A DNA stretch of 64,000 nt from an uncultured Pelagibacteraceae bacterium (GTDB lineage Bacteria > Pseudomonadota > Alphaproteobacteria > Pelagibacterales > Pelagibacteraceae), in assembly GCA_902573755.1 (NCBI GenBank), contig CACGLD010000001.1:62001-126000 (forward strand). Reading direction: 5' to 3'. Each line of letters starts with the position of its first letter. Positions within the stretch are counted from its first letter, which is position 1. Below the pieces are notes generated by a model. The model did not search any database and was not told where the DNA came from. It worked only from the letters and a program-made list of their open reading frames with translations. Made by a program: the position numbers and the translations under genes. Below are positions 52,854 to 60,615 of this stretch, piece by piece.

Positions 52854-53345
52854 TTATTTTGGAGATTTCTTTACAGATTTAGTTTGTGATGTTCTAAAAT
52901 TTTTAAGTTTTTTTCGAACATTTGAATTATTATTAGCAATTATTGCTGCAGCTAATAAAGCAGCATTAATAGCGCCATCCTCTCCTATAGCAAGCGTTCC
53001 TACAGGAATTCCTTTAGGCATTTGTGCAATTGATAACAAACTATCCAAACCTTTAAGTTTTTTACTTTCAACAGGAACACCAAGTACTGGCACATGTGTA
53101 AGTGCTGATACCATACCTGGAAGATGAGCAGATCCTCCAGCACCCGCAATAATTACTCCTATATTATTTTGCTCAACTTTTGCAGCATATTCATACATTC
53201 TTTGTGGTGTTCTGTGAGCAGATATAATTTTTGTTTCAAATGAAACTCCAATTTTTTTTAGGGTTTTTTCGGCTAGTTTCATTACTTTATAGTCAGATTG
53301 ACTTCCCATTATGATTGAAACTTTTAATTTACTATTTTTTTTCAT
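52854..53345 (-). CDS. purE: N5-carboxyaminoimidazole ribonucleotide mutase
   Basis: A 163-aa class I PurE that converts N5-CAIR to CAIR. The motif IIMGSQSDYKVM is at residue 12, followed by SAHRTPQRMYEYA, IAGAGGSAHLPGM and GVPVESKKLKGLDSLLSIAQMPKGIPVGTLAIG (read as two adjacent signatures). An extra lysine-rich tail of about 10 residues is present. It is followed immediately by purK. The gene is divergent from the dipeptidase gene. Confidence 0.96.
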   Translation of the reverse strand: MKKNSKLKVSIIMGSQSDYKVMKLAEKTLKKIGVSFETKIISAHRTPQRMYEYAAKVEQNNIGVIIAGAGGSAHLPGMVSALTHVPVLGVPVESKKLKGLDSLLSIAQMPKGIPVGTLAIGEDGAINAALLAAAIIANNNSNVRKKLKNFRTSQTKSVKKSPK

Positions 53346-53439
53346 GAAAATTGATCAATCTGTTTATTTCAAAATTAACTTAAAATTTCAATAAAATTAA
53401 TAGTATTTAAAATACATATTGATTAGAGTTAAGCATACT

Positions 53440-54405
53440 ATGAATTATAAAATTGATAATCTTCAATATTGTAATTGGTCTAGGAAAATCTTTGAGATCA
53501 ATAGATCTGCTGGATTAGATGCTGTTCATGTTACCATTGTCTACCATGAAGATTTTGATGAATTACAACTTGAAATTAAAAAATGGGAAAAATTATTTCA
53601 TGAAAATTCTGATTTAATTTTTCTTGGTAAGAATTTCCAAGATATTGAGAAAGCTAATAAAGAAAACAAAACTGCAATATTTTTTGGTTTTCAAAACTGT
53701 TCACCAATTGAAGATGACATAAATCTTGTTGAAAAGGTTCATCAATTAGGATGCAGATTTATGCAACTTACTTATAATAACCAGTCTTTGCTAGCAACAG
53801 GTTGTTATGAAAAAGTAGATAGTGGAGTTACAAATTTTGGACGTGAGGTTATAAGAGAGATGAATAGAGTTGGCCTTGTAGTTGATATGTCACATTCTGC
53901 AGAAAAAAGTACTATAGATGCAATTGAGTTTAGTCAAAAACCAATTGCAATTACTCATGCCAATCCATCTTTTTGGCATCCAGCTAAAAGAAACAAATCC
54001 TCAGATTTATTAAAAATTTTAAGTGATAGTGGTGGTATGTTGGGTTTATCATTATACCCTCATCACTTAAAAGATAACACAAATTGTACTCTAGATAGTT
54101 TTTGTGAAATGGTGGCAAAAACATCTGAAATAATGGATGTAAAAAAAATAGGAATAGGATCAGATCTTTGTTTAGATCACCCAGATACTGTTGTTGAGTG
54201 GATGAGAAATGGTTCTTGGTCTAAAAGTAAAAATTATGGTGAAGGTTCGAAAAATAAACCAGGTTTTCCAAAACAACCTGACTGGTTTCTTGATGCAAGA
54301 GGGTTCTCAAATATTGAAAAAGGTCTAAAAAAAGCAGGTTTTTCAGAAACCGAGACACATGGAATACTTGGAAATAACTGGTACAATTTTTATAAAGCTA
54401 TTTAA
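53440..54405 (+). CDS. Membrane-dipeptidase-like hydrolase, M19 family
   Basis: A 321-aa metallopeptidase-like protein of the renal dipeptidase family (amidohydrolase fold). The regions FGFQNCSPIEDD, RFMQLTYNNQS, VVDMSHSAEKSTID and AITHANPSFWHPAKRN include the histidine and aspartate ligands. IGIGSDLCLDHPD contains the last one. The usual N-terminal HxD ligands are less clear, so substrate binding may differ. The start is ATG 53440; a TTG 21 bases earlier is possible. It leads a cluster of poorly known genes with which it is nearly contiguous (next ATG 2 bases after its stop). Confidence 0.78.
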   Translation: MNYKIDNLQYCNWSRKIFEINRSAGLDAVHVTIVYHEDFDELQLEIKKWEKLFHENSDLIFLGKNFQDIEKANKENKTAIFFGFQNCSPIEDDINLVEKVHQLGCRFMQLTYNNQSLLATGCYEKVDSGVTNFGREVIREMNRVGLVVDMSHSAEKSTIDAIEFSQKPIAITHANPSFWHPAKRNKSSDLLKILSDSGGMLGLSLYPHHLKDNTNCTLDSFCEMVAKTSEIMDVKKIGIGSDLCLDHPDTVVEWMRNGSWSKSKNYGEGSKNKPGFPKQPDWFLDARGFSNIEKGLKKAGFSETETHGILGNNWYNFYKAI

Positions 54406-54407
54406 TT

Positions 54408-56069
54408 ATGAAAGTTGAATTAAGAGACCCAAACAAGATAATGAAATTATCAAGGCTAGGATCTTTTCATCAATCAAAATTATCTTTTTTAAGAAGTTTT
54501 CTTAATGAATTTAAAGAGTGGGAGTATAAAAGAGATTTATTTAATTTAAACGAAAATGGTTTTGGAGAAGCTGTTTATTCATTTAAAAAAAATAAAAGAG
54601 TTTATTCTTTAGTTTGTTTTGCAAATGAAATCAAAGATGAAGAAAGATCAGATAGAGTTATCGCAACAAAATGGGATGCAGCTTTTACATTACATGATGG
54701 AGTTCCTACAAAAAAAGATATTGAAAGATTAAAAAATGAAGTTCCAAAACAAGAAGTTGGTAGACTTTCTTATAAAGAATTAACCTTATCGAGAGCAAAC
54801 AAATCAGTAAGAATTTATAATCACGTAGTTGAAAGTTTGAGCAAAGGTCAGCAGCCAGATTTAAACTTATTATCAAAAGTAGGCTATTTATATAGGACTA
54901 CAGCAGTATATGGCTCTGGTAAGTTTGGTCTAGCAGATCGATTTAGAATTAAAAATCGTGAAGAAATTAATGGCCCATTCAGATTAGAAATGATGTTGGT
55001 ATATTTGGTAAGACAATTTACTTTTGATCAAGTTAATCATGTTGCTTATTATAAAAATCCAAAAACAGCCGTTAAGTTAGATGATAATATTTGTAAAAAC
55101 TTGGGAATAGGTAATTCCACAGGCTTAGGTATGGCTCCATTTATAGTCAATCACCCAACTCTATTAAATAATTGGATTTTAAGTAGAGAAAAAGCACTTA
55201 AGAAAATTAGAGAAATCAAAGATGTAGAAAGTCAAGATAGTGATTTGTTTATAGATTGTGTAAAAAAATCTTTAAAAAATATAACAAGCTGGAATACTGA
55301 TAGTGAATATCAGCAAACAAAAATCACATCATTACTAAAAGATGTTGAAAAATTTTTAAACTTTATAAACAAAGATTTTAATTTTGAGATCGAATATCCT
55401 TTTAACAAAATATATCAATGGCTGGAGGACAATACTTGCGAGGAATGCATTGAATACATTGTTTCAATAATGATGGAACCCTACAACAATATAGTAAATC
55501 CTTTGGTGAAAGAAATGAGTTCAGATGAAGAAAAATATTTCAATATTCCAACGTATCGAAAAGTTGAAGAATTGCAAAATATTATCGAAAAAAAGTATCC
55601 AAACATTTTAGATATTAATTTTGATGAAAAAGAAAATAATAAAAACTTTTGGTTTATTTCAAAAAATAAAGAGGAACCTAGATTAGCGGATCGTTTTGAG
55701 GAGCATGGATCAGAATTAGAACAGCCGTTAGCAATAGCAAGAGATATAAAAAAACTTTATGATAAATTATTAGTCTCAAAAAATAGTTTAACTATTGCTG
55801 AATTTTTAACATCAAATTCTGAATTAAGACATGTTGTAAGGAGAGCATTCATTGTAGAAAAATTTCCTTATTCAGAAATACAAGATAATACAATTGGTAA
55901 AGATTTAATGCCAATTGATATGCTTAGACTAAAATTGTCTTTTTTTGGGGCATTAAAATTTGATCCACGATCTGACAAATGGTTAAGAATCTGTATGTTT
56001 CAAGGAGCGCCACTTCCAAATGAGCTAAAAAATTATGACGAGCAGTGGGTATATAAAACCAATATTTAA
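54408..56069 (+). CDS. Conserved-looking large protein of unknown function (553 aa)
   Basis: A 553-aa protein that I cannot assign. It is soluble, with no signal peptide or membrane segment. The N-terminal third is well structured: LGSFHQSKLSFLRSFLNEF, then VIATKWDAAFTLHDGVPT and VYGSGKFGLADRFRI. A cysteine pair (NTCEECIEYIV) lies near residue 343, and NKEEPRLADRFEEHGSELEQPLAIARDI near residue 425. The final part (KFPYSEIQDNTIGKDLMPIDMLRLKLSFFGALKFDPRSD) looks conserved in style. It lies between a dipeptidase-like gene (2 bases) and a DUF3726-like gene (2 bases), so the three probably function together. Confidence 0.65.
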   Translation: MKVELRDPNKIMKLSRLGSFHQSKLSFLRSFLNEFKEWEYKRDLFNLNENGFGEAVYSFKKNKRVYSLVCFANEIKDEERSDRVIATKWDAAFTLHDGVPTKKDIERLKNEVPKQEVGRLSYKELTLSRANKSVRIYNHVVESLSKGQQPDLNLLSKVGYLYRTTAVYGSGKFGLADRFRIKNREEINGPFRLEMMLVYLVRQFTFDQVNHVAYYKNPKTAVKLDDNICKNLGIGNSTGLGMAPFIVNHPTLLNNWILSREKALKKIREIKDVESQDSDLFIDCVKKSLKNITSWNTDSEYQQTKITSLLKDVEKFLNFINKDFNFEIEYPFNKIYQWLEDNTCEECIEYIVSIMMEPYNNIVNPLVKEMSSDEEKYFNIPTYRKVEELQNIIEKKYPNILDINFDEKENNKNFWFISKNKEEPRLADRFEEHGSELEQPLAIARDIKKLYDKLLVSKNSLTIAEFLTSNSELRHVVRRAFIVEKFPYSEIQDNTIGKDLMPIDMLRLKLSFFGALKFDPRSDKWLRICMFQGAPLPNELKNYDEQWVYKTNI

Positions 56070-56071
56070 TA

Positions 56072-56683
56072 ATGAAATCACTGAGTGAAATTGAAACTAC
56101 TGTTAAAAGAGCTTCAAAGGCGGCAGGATATTCTTGGGGAGTTTCCGAGGAAACAGGAAAAAGTATAAGATTGTTAGAGCTATTTAGTTTACCGGGTATT
56201 AAGCACCTTAATGAATATTTAAATCAAAAAAATAAAAGTAAATTTGAAAGTTTAAGTTTAATTAGTGAAAATAACTCTTCATTGAAGAATCCTTACTGTC
56301 CAATTACTTTAGGTGTTAGTTTTTTAGATCAAATAAATGTTTTAGAAAATTTAAAAAAAATTGAGTTTAAAAATGTTGCTTATCCAATAATTTTTATTTC
56401 CTTCATAAGTCGTTCATCAGAAATTATTGGAAAAAAAATTAATGTAAAAATAGATGAAAAAAAAATGTTACTAAATCTAAATGTAAATATTTTTTCAAAT
56501 TTTATTGATCAAGAATTTCCAAAGATAGCGAATACAATTGAGGTCAATCTACTTGAAAATGAAGATAACTTTACAGACGAAGAATGGAATAATTTATACA
56601 AGTTATCTGAAGAGACTTTTGTTGAAGAGAGTGACAGTTTAAAAGAGGGTGCGGCAGGTGCTGGTTTGACAGATAATGATTGA
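56072..56683 (+). CDS. DUF3726-like protein
   Basis: A 203-aa protein whose start (SLSEIETTVKRASKAAGYSWGVSEETGKSIRLLE) resembles the DUF3726 family known from alphaproteobacteria; no function is known. The centre (NPYCPITLGVSFLDQINVL, then VAYPIIFISFISRSSEIIGKKI) has a strand-rich core, and the end EGAAGAGLTDND is glycine-rich and acidic. It starts 2 bases after the 553-aa gene and overlaps the next small gene by 8 bases. I assign the DUF from memory of the N-terminal pattern, with moderate confidence. Confidence 0.6.
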   Translation: MKSLSEIETTVKRASKAAGYSWGVSEETGKSIRLLELFSLPGIKHLNEYLNQKNKSKFESLSLISENNSSLKNPYCPITLGVSFLDQINVLENLKKIEFKNVAYPIIFISFISRSSEIIGKKINVKIDEKKMLLNLNVNIFSNFIDQEFPKIANTIEVNLLENEDNFTDEEWNNLYKLSEETFVEESDSLKEGAAGAGLTDND

Positions 56684-56843
56684 TAAAATTGATGAAAAAA
56701 ATCTAAAGGTAGATACTGAAGAATTAAACAATATTTGTGATGAATGCAAAGAGGAAGACGAAAGTGTTACTCAAAATTTAATTCTTACCGGGTTTAAATT
56801 ATGTAAATCTTGTAGAGTATCTAAGACTTTATTTCCACTTTAA
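56676..56843 (+). CDS. Small zinc-knuckle-like protein (55 aa)
   Basis: A short gene of 55 codons plus stop that begins at ATG 56676 inside the DUF3726-like gene (8-base overlap). The product is acidic at first and contains two CxxC pairs, C21-x2-C24 and C43-x2-C46, which could hold one zinc ion. It ends VSKTLFPL. The stop overlaps the convergent Yip1-like gene by 4 bases. The overlap and paired cysteines argue that it is real. I know no name for it; a role together with the two upstream proteins is inference. Confidence 0.65.
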   Translation: MIDKIDEKNLKVDTEELNNICDECKEEDESVTQNLILTGFKLCKSCRVSKTLFPL

Positions 56844-57385
56844 CTGATTTGACTTACTGGGAGCATATTCATTCTACTCATTACAAATGAGATAGATAAA
56901 AATGCAATAATTAAAAAGGATAAAAGTACAATCCCAAAAGATTTAAAATTAGATTTTAAACTTAATATTTGTTTAGTTGAAATTATTAAACCTGCAAAAA
57001 TCCAGAACTGAGTGAGAAAAATTATTGGTATCATTAAATCTGGTGTGACCGCAAAAAATCTTAATAAACCAGGGGCATGTGCAAATCCAACAGCTGTTAA
57101 AACTTTTTTGAACGAAACTTTAGTTTGCTTATCAGGAAATAATTTAACTCCAATTACAAAAATAAAAATTGCCCATATTAGCCAAGTAACTATTGCAGTT
57201 AGACCAGACATTGCAATAGCTGTTTTAATAATGGTATTAGCTGCTACTGCGCCAGCGATACCATCTAGGATCATTATAATACCAGCAAAGTATATTGACG
57301 CTTCTCCAAAATTTTTATTATCCGAATAAAGAGTTTTGTCTAATTTTATTGACTTTAAAATTATATTTAAAAATTCAGCAAACAT
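56840..57385 (-). CDS. Yip1-family membrane protein
   Basis: A 181-aa integral membrane protein with about five membrane segments, for example ASIYFAGIIMILDGIAGAVAANTI and IVTWLIWAIFIFVIGVKLF. FKKVLTAVGFAHAPGLLRFFAVTPDLMIPI is the stretch typical of bacterial Yip1 proteins (the AxAPxLL form). These are membrane proteins of unclear role. Its ATG overlaps the stop of a 36-codon frame upstream (TAATG), so translation may be coupled. Confidence 0.75.
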   Translation of the reverse strand: MFAEFLNIILKSIKLDKTLYSDNKNFGEASIYFAGIIMILDGIAGAVAANTIIKTAIAMSGLTAIVTWLIWAIFIFVIGVKLFPDKQTKVSFKKVLTAVGFAHAPGLLRFFAVTPDLMIPIIFLTQFWIFAGLIISTKQILSLKSNFKSFGIVLLSFLIIAFLSISFVMSRMNMLPVSQIS

Positions 57386-57495
57386 TAATTTTTTTTATTT
57401 TTATTTTTTTGAGCTTTATAAGAAACAATTAATGGAAATATTATTAAAGCAATAGCAATGATAATGCAAACTGCTATTAGAAAACTTTTGGTCAT
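57385..57495 (-). CDS. Small membrane protein (36 aa), coupled to the Yip1-like gene
   Basis: A 36-codon frame starting ATG 57495 and ending with TAA that overlaps the Yip1-like ATG by one base. The product starts MTKSFLIAVCIIIAIALIIF, is a single membrane segment, and ends in a lysine/asparagine-rich tail (KAQKNKNKKN). Positive-inside orientation is plausible. It begins 13 bases after the terminator-like hairpin of the demethylase operon. The stop-start overlap supports a coding frame, but the short length makes it uncertain. Confidence 0.4.
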   Translation of the reverse strand: MTKSFLIAVCIIIAIALIIFPLIVSYKAQKNKNKKN

Positions 57496-57507
57496 TAGAA
57501 TTGAAAA

Positions 57508-57529
57508 GGGGAGCTGAAATTAGCTCCCC
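57508..57529 (-). terminator. Terminator-like hairpin after the DmdA-like gene
   Basis: GGGGAGCT (57508-57515) pairs with AGCTCCCC (57522-57529) with a 6-base loop; a short T-run (TTTT) follows on the - strand. It lies 12 bases after the demethylase stop codon. Confidence 0.8.
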
Positions 57530-57540
57530 CTTAGTAAATT

Positions 57541-58899
57541 TTAGCCTTTTACAACTTCTCTTGTATTTGCGTTGAAAGACTCTTTGAATGGAATATCCAC
57601 CACAACAGCATCTACAGGTGTTCCTGGAGTTTCTGAATATTGTTCTGGTAGATGAACTTTATATTTAGTTCCCACTTTTCCTTTTGGAAAACCATTTGCA
57701 TTTAACGTTCCATCGAAAGGAACATATCCCATTGCAATATTTGTTTTCTTTTCAGGGTGCCACCATGGTGATGTTAAAAATCCTACTGGATCACCACCAC
57801 TTTCTGGGGAAACTAACCAAAAGTCAGGTGCATAATTATCAATAGGTTTACCACCTAATTCCATACCAACTAATTGAAGTTTGTAAGGTTTTTTTCCTGC
57901 TTTTAATTCTTCTTTCATTTTTTCTAGTGCAGCCTTACCAACATAATCAGCAGTTTTGTTCCATTCTCCTTTTCCAGACAAAGAAACTTGATAACCTAAA
58001 TTACATTGGAACGGATTGTGTTGCTGATCCATGTCTTGTCCCCATGAAAGAATACCCGCTTGAATTCTTCTATGGTGAGCAGGAGCAATAACCATCAAGC
58101 TATGTTTTTTTCCAGCAGCAAGCACAGCATTCCACATATCCTCAGCATACAAAGTTGAATTTCTTAAATAAATCTCATAACCAGCTTCACCTGAGAAACC
58201 AGACTGAGAAATAACAACATCTCTTCCTCCAACTTTAGCAGCTGCTAAGCCGTAGAAAGGCATATTATCAAAATCAACTTGATCGCCACATAGATCTTTC
58301 ATTAATGCTTTTGATTTAGGTCCTTGTATTTGAACTGGACTGACATCAATTTCTTCAATAGTACAATTAAATCTTCCATCAGCATTAACACCTTGTAAAT
58401 ACATTCCAATATCAGAGTCTGATAATGAAAACCAAAACTCATCATCTGAAATTCTTAAAAGAATTGGATCATTTAAAACTCCACCATAAGCGTTACATAA
58501 AATAACGTATCTTGCTCTCATTGGAGAAATTTTTGTTGCATCTCTAGTGATTACATAGTCCGTAAATTTTTCTGCATCTGGACCCTTTACTCTTATTTGT
58601 CTCTCAACAGCAACGTTCCACATTGTTACGTGGTTTACGATCGCATCGTATTCAACCATAGCTCCACCATCTTCAGGTTTTACATAACCTCTTGGATGAT
58701 AAATTCGATTGTATACAGTTGCTCTCCAACAACCTGCCTGCATTGATAAATGCCAATAAGGTGATTTTCTTACCCTTGTTGAAATTAGCATTTCAACTTT
58801 TGTTGGCCCACTTTGTCTTAAGTTGTATGGTACTTCTCTATCTGATTGATCAACAGAAGTAACATGTTTTAGTTTAGTATAGTCAAATTCATTAGACAT
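57541..58899 (-). CDS. DmdA-like folate-dependent demethylase, substrate unknown
   Basis: A 452-aa GcvT-family protein. From residue 37 onward it follows the DMSP demethylase DmdA pattern: ISTRVRKSP then TVYNRIYHPRGY, WNVAVERQIRVKGPDA at 94-109, NDPILLRI at 143, FWFSLSDSD at 155, and RRIQAGILSWGQDMDQQHNPF. Known DmdA proteins are about 365-370 aa; this one has about 35 extra N-terminal residues and a longer C-terminus, so it is a paralogue, not DmdA itself. DmdA moves a methyl group to THF, giving methyl-THF. The adjacent MetF-like gene, overlapping by 8 bases, would process methyl-THF. The true methyl donor is not known. Confidence 0.8.
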   Translation of the reverse strand: MSNEFDYTKLKHVTSVDQSDREVPYNLRQSGPTKVEMLISTRVRKSPYWHLSMQAGCWRATVYNRIYHPRGYVKPEDGGAMVEYDAIVNHVTMWNVAVERQIRVKGPDAEKFTDYVITRDATKISPMRARYVILCNAYGGVLNDPILLRISDDEFWFSLSDSDIGMYLQGVNADGRFNCTIEEIDVSPVQIQGPKSKALMKDLCGDQVDFDNMPFYGLAAAKVGGRDVVISQSGFSGEAGYEIYLRNSTLYAEDMWNAVLAAGKKHSLMVIAPAHHRRIQAGILSWGQDMDQQHNPFQCNLGYQVSLSGKGEWNKTADYVGKAALEKMKEELKAGKKPYKLQLVGMELGGKPIDNYAPDFWLVSPESGGDPVGFLTSPWWHPEKKTNIAMGYVPFDGTLNANGFPKGKVGTKYKVHLPEQYSETPGTPVDAVVVDIPFKESFNANTREVVKG

Positions 58900-59620
58900 A
58901 ACTATTCTCCTTCAACCACTTGTTAGTTTCCTTCAAGCCGCCGAATGTATAAATGTGGAAGTTATCAGTGTGCGATTTAACTTTCCCAATTAAATCATTA
59001 GGGTCTTTAGGTTTCAATAAATCTAATGCCTTAGTAAAATTAGATTTAAGAAAGTTTAAGGAATTTTTTGCCCCTACAATATTAGCAAATTTAATTAAGC
59101 TAGATATTTTTAATGGCCCAGTAATTCCCACATGCACTGGTACGCTTTGCTTAGAAATAAAATCTATAATAGGCTGAGGATCAAGTAACCACTGCGTTAC
59201 AATATAATCAGCATAAGGCTTTTTATCTATCATAGCTTTTTCTAATTCTGAATCGGATATATCAGGACTCCCCTCGGGATGTCCAGCAATTCCTATTTTC
59301 ATTTTTTCAAAATAACCTGTCTCTAAAAGTTGAAAGGAACTATCAAATTTTCCTGCTGGCTCTCTTCCGCCTCCAATAATCAAGGCTTGCTTTACCCCTC
59401 CATCTTTGCATCTAGAAACATAATCTTTAAGTTCGTTTTCATCCTGCATTGATCTTGCTGGAAAGTGAGGTACCGGATTAAAACCTTTTTTTACTAGCTC
59501 TATGGCTTTTTCAGCTGTCTCTTTATAGTCTCCGCCAGGCAGCATTGTAATGTAAACGTCACTAACAGCAGGAACTGTTTCGATGTCAGTTTTAGGACCT
59601 ATTTCCAAAGAAAAATTCAT
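58892..59620 (-). CDS. MetF-like methylenetetrahydrofolate reductase paralogue
   Basis: A 242-aa flavoprotein-like barrel with MTHFR features: SLEIGPKTD at the start, VYITMLPGGDYK, PVPHFPARSMQDENEL (the H-F-x-x-R folate region), IIGGGREPAGKFDSSFQLL and IGIAGHPEGSPDIS. YIVTQWLLDPQPIIDFI and PVHVGITGP follow. It is shorter than the housekeeping MetF (about 290-300 aa), missing part of the C-terminus. Its start is 58 bases after the ABC permease gene, and it overlaps the DmdA-like gene by 8 bases, so the pair most likely oxidises methyl-THF to methylene-THF. Direction of the reaction is inference. Confidence 0.82.
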   Translation of the reverse strand: MNFSLEIGPKTDIETVPAVSDVYITMLPGGDYKETAEKAIELVKKGFNPVPHFPARSMQDENELKDYVSRCKDGGVKQALIIGGGREPAGKFDSSFQLLETGYFEKMKIGIAGHPEGSPDISDSELEKAMIDKKPYADYIVTQWLLDPQPIIDFISKQSVPVHVGITGPLKISSLIKFANIVGAKNSLNFLKSNFTKALDLLKPKDPNDLIGKVKSHTDNFHIYTFGGLKETNKWLKENSYV

Positions 59621-59678
59621 TTTCTTGGATATTTATTTATTTTGAAATATGAGTCTAGAAAATTCGATTGAGGTAAAT

Positions 59679-60566
59679 TTACTTCTTCAGTTGGCCTCTG
59701 TGCTTTTGAATTCTTTGTCCGTACTGCTGAGTTACTCTATCAAAGATAATTGCTAGAGCCACAATAGCCAAACCATTCATCATTCCAAGGGCTAAATATT
59801 GGTTAGAAATGGCCTGTAAAATAGGAACTCCCAATCCTTTTACTCCTATCATTGAAGCAATTACTACCATTGCTAGAGCCATCATAATTGTCTGATTGAT
59901 CCCTGCAAAAATGGTTGGTAGAGAAAGTGGTATTTGAACTGACCTTAATTTTTGCATTGGGGTTGCCCCAAAAGCTTCGCTAGCCTCTAAAGTCTCTTTA
60001 TCAACTTCTCGAATTCCAAGGTTTGTTAATCTAACTATTGGAGGTAGAGCATAAATACAAACTGCGAGCAGTCCTGGAACTTTACCAATACCTAGAAGCA
60101 TAATTATAGGTATAAGATATACAAAACTTGGAATAGTTTGCATCATATCTAAAACAGGTAAAATTGCTTTTTCTGCTCTTGCAGATTTTGACATGACAAT
60201 TCCAATTGGAATTCCAACTACAATACAAACTAATGTTGAAACAGAAATTATAGCAACTGTAGCCATACAATTTTTCCACATTCCGAAGTAGCCAATTACC
60301 AAGAAACAAACCACTGTACCAATAACAAGTTTAACACTTCTTGATCCAATCCAAGCTAATAAAGCAAATACACCGATTACTAAAGGCCAAGGACTATTTA
60401 CTAATAATTTTTCTAACCAAATTAAAAAATGTAAAAGTGGATCAAAAAAACCTTCAATACCATCACCATACGCTCTAGAAAATTCTTTGAAACTAGAATC
60501 AATTCCTTTTTTAAGCTCTCTAAGAGCCGTTCTATCCATTACAGGAATTTTATTAAAGAAGTCCAT
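59679..60566 (-). CDS. ProW-like osmolyte ABC transporter permease
   Basis: A 295-aa permease of the glycine betaine/proline type. The N-terminus is long and hydrophilic (MDFFNKIPVMDRTALREL), then hydrophobic segments begin near residue 55. The EAA-type loop DKETLEASEAFGATPMQKLRSVQIPL lies near residue 200, and the QTIPSFVYLIPIIMLLGIGKVPG signature is before it. It is preceded by a binding protein gene. No ProV-type ATPase gene is adjacent on either side, which is unusual; the nearest in the window is tmoW at 32.4-33.5 kb. Confidence 0.88.
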   Translation of the reverse strand: MDFFNKIPVMDRTALRELKKGIDSSFKEFSRAYGDGIEGFFDPLLHFLIWLEKLLVNSPWPLVIGVFALLAWIGSRSVKLVIGTVVCFLVIGYFGMWKNCMATVAIISVSTLVCIVVGIPIGIVMSKSARAEKAILPVLDMMQTIPSFVYLIPIIMLLGIGKVPGLLAVCIYALPPIVRLTNLGIREVDKETLEASEAFGATPMQKLRSVQIPLSLPTIFAGINQTIMMALAMVVIASMIGVKGLGVPILQAISNQYLALGMMNGLAIVALAIIFDRVTQQYGQRIQKHRGQLKK

Positions 60567-60578
60567 AATTTTTATTTA

Positions 60579-60604
60579 ATCAAACCCGCCTAGGCGGGTT
60601 TGAT
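60579..60604. repeat. Perfect palindrome between binding protein and permease genes
   Basis: ATCAAACCCGCC (60579-60590) and GGCGGGTTTGAT (60593-60604) form a 12-pair stem with the TA at the centre. It is the most GC-rich non-coding element in this area. No T-run follows on the - strand, so it probably protects the 3' end of the binding-protein mRNA or weakens transcription into the permease gene. Confidence 0.7.
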
Positions 60605-60615
60605 AATATTTTTAA

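Noticed and set aside
57012..57329. 105-codon frame opposite the Yip1-like gene
   Set aside because: Antisense to the membrane protein, with a composition expected from complementing hydrophobic codons; the - strand gene has better start and neighbours.
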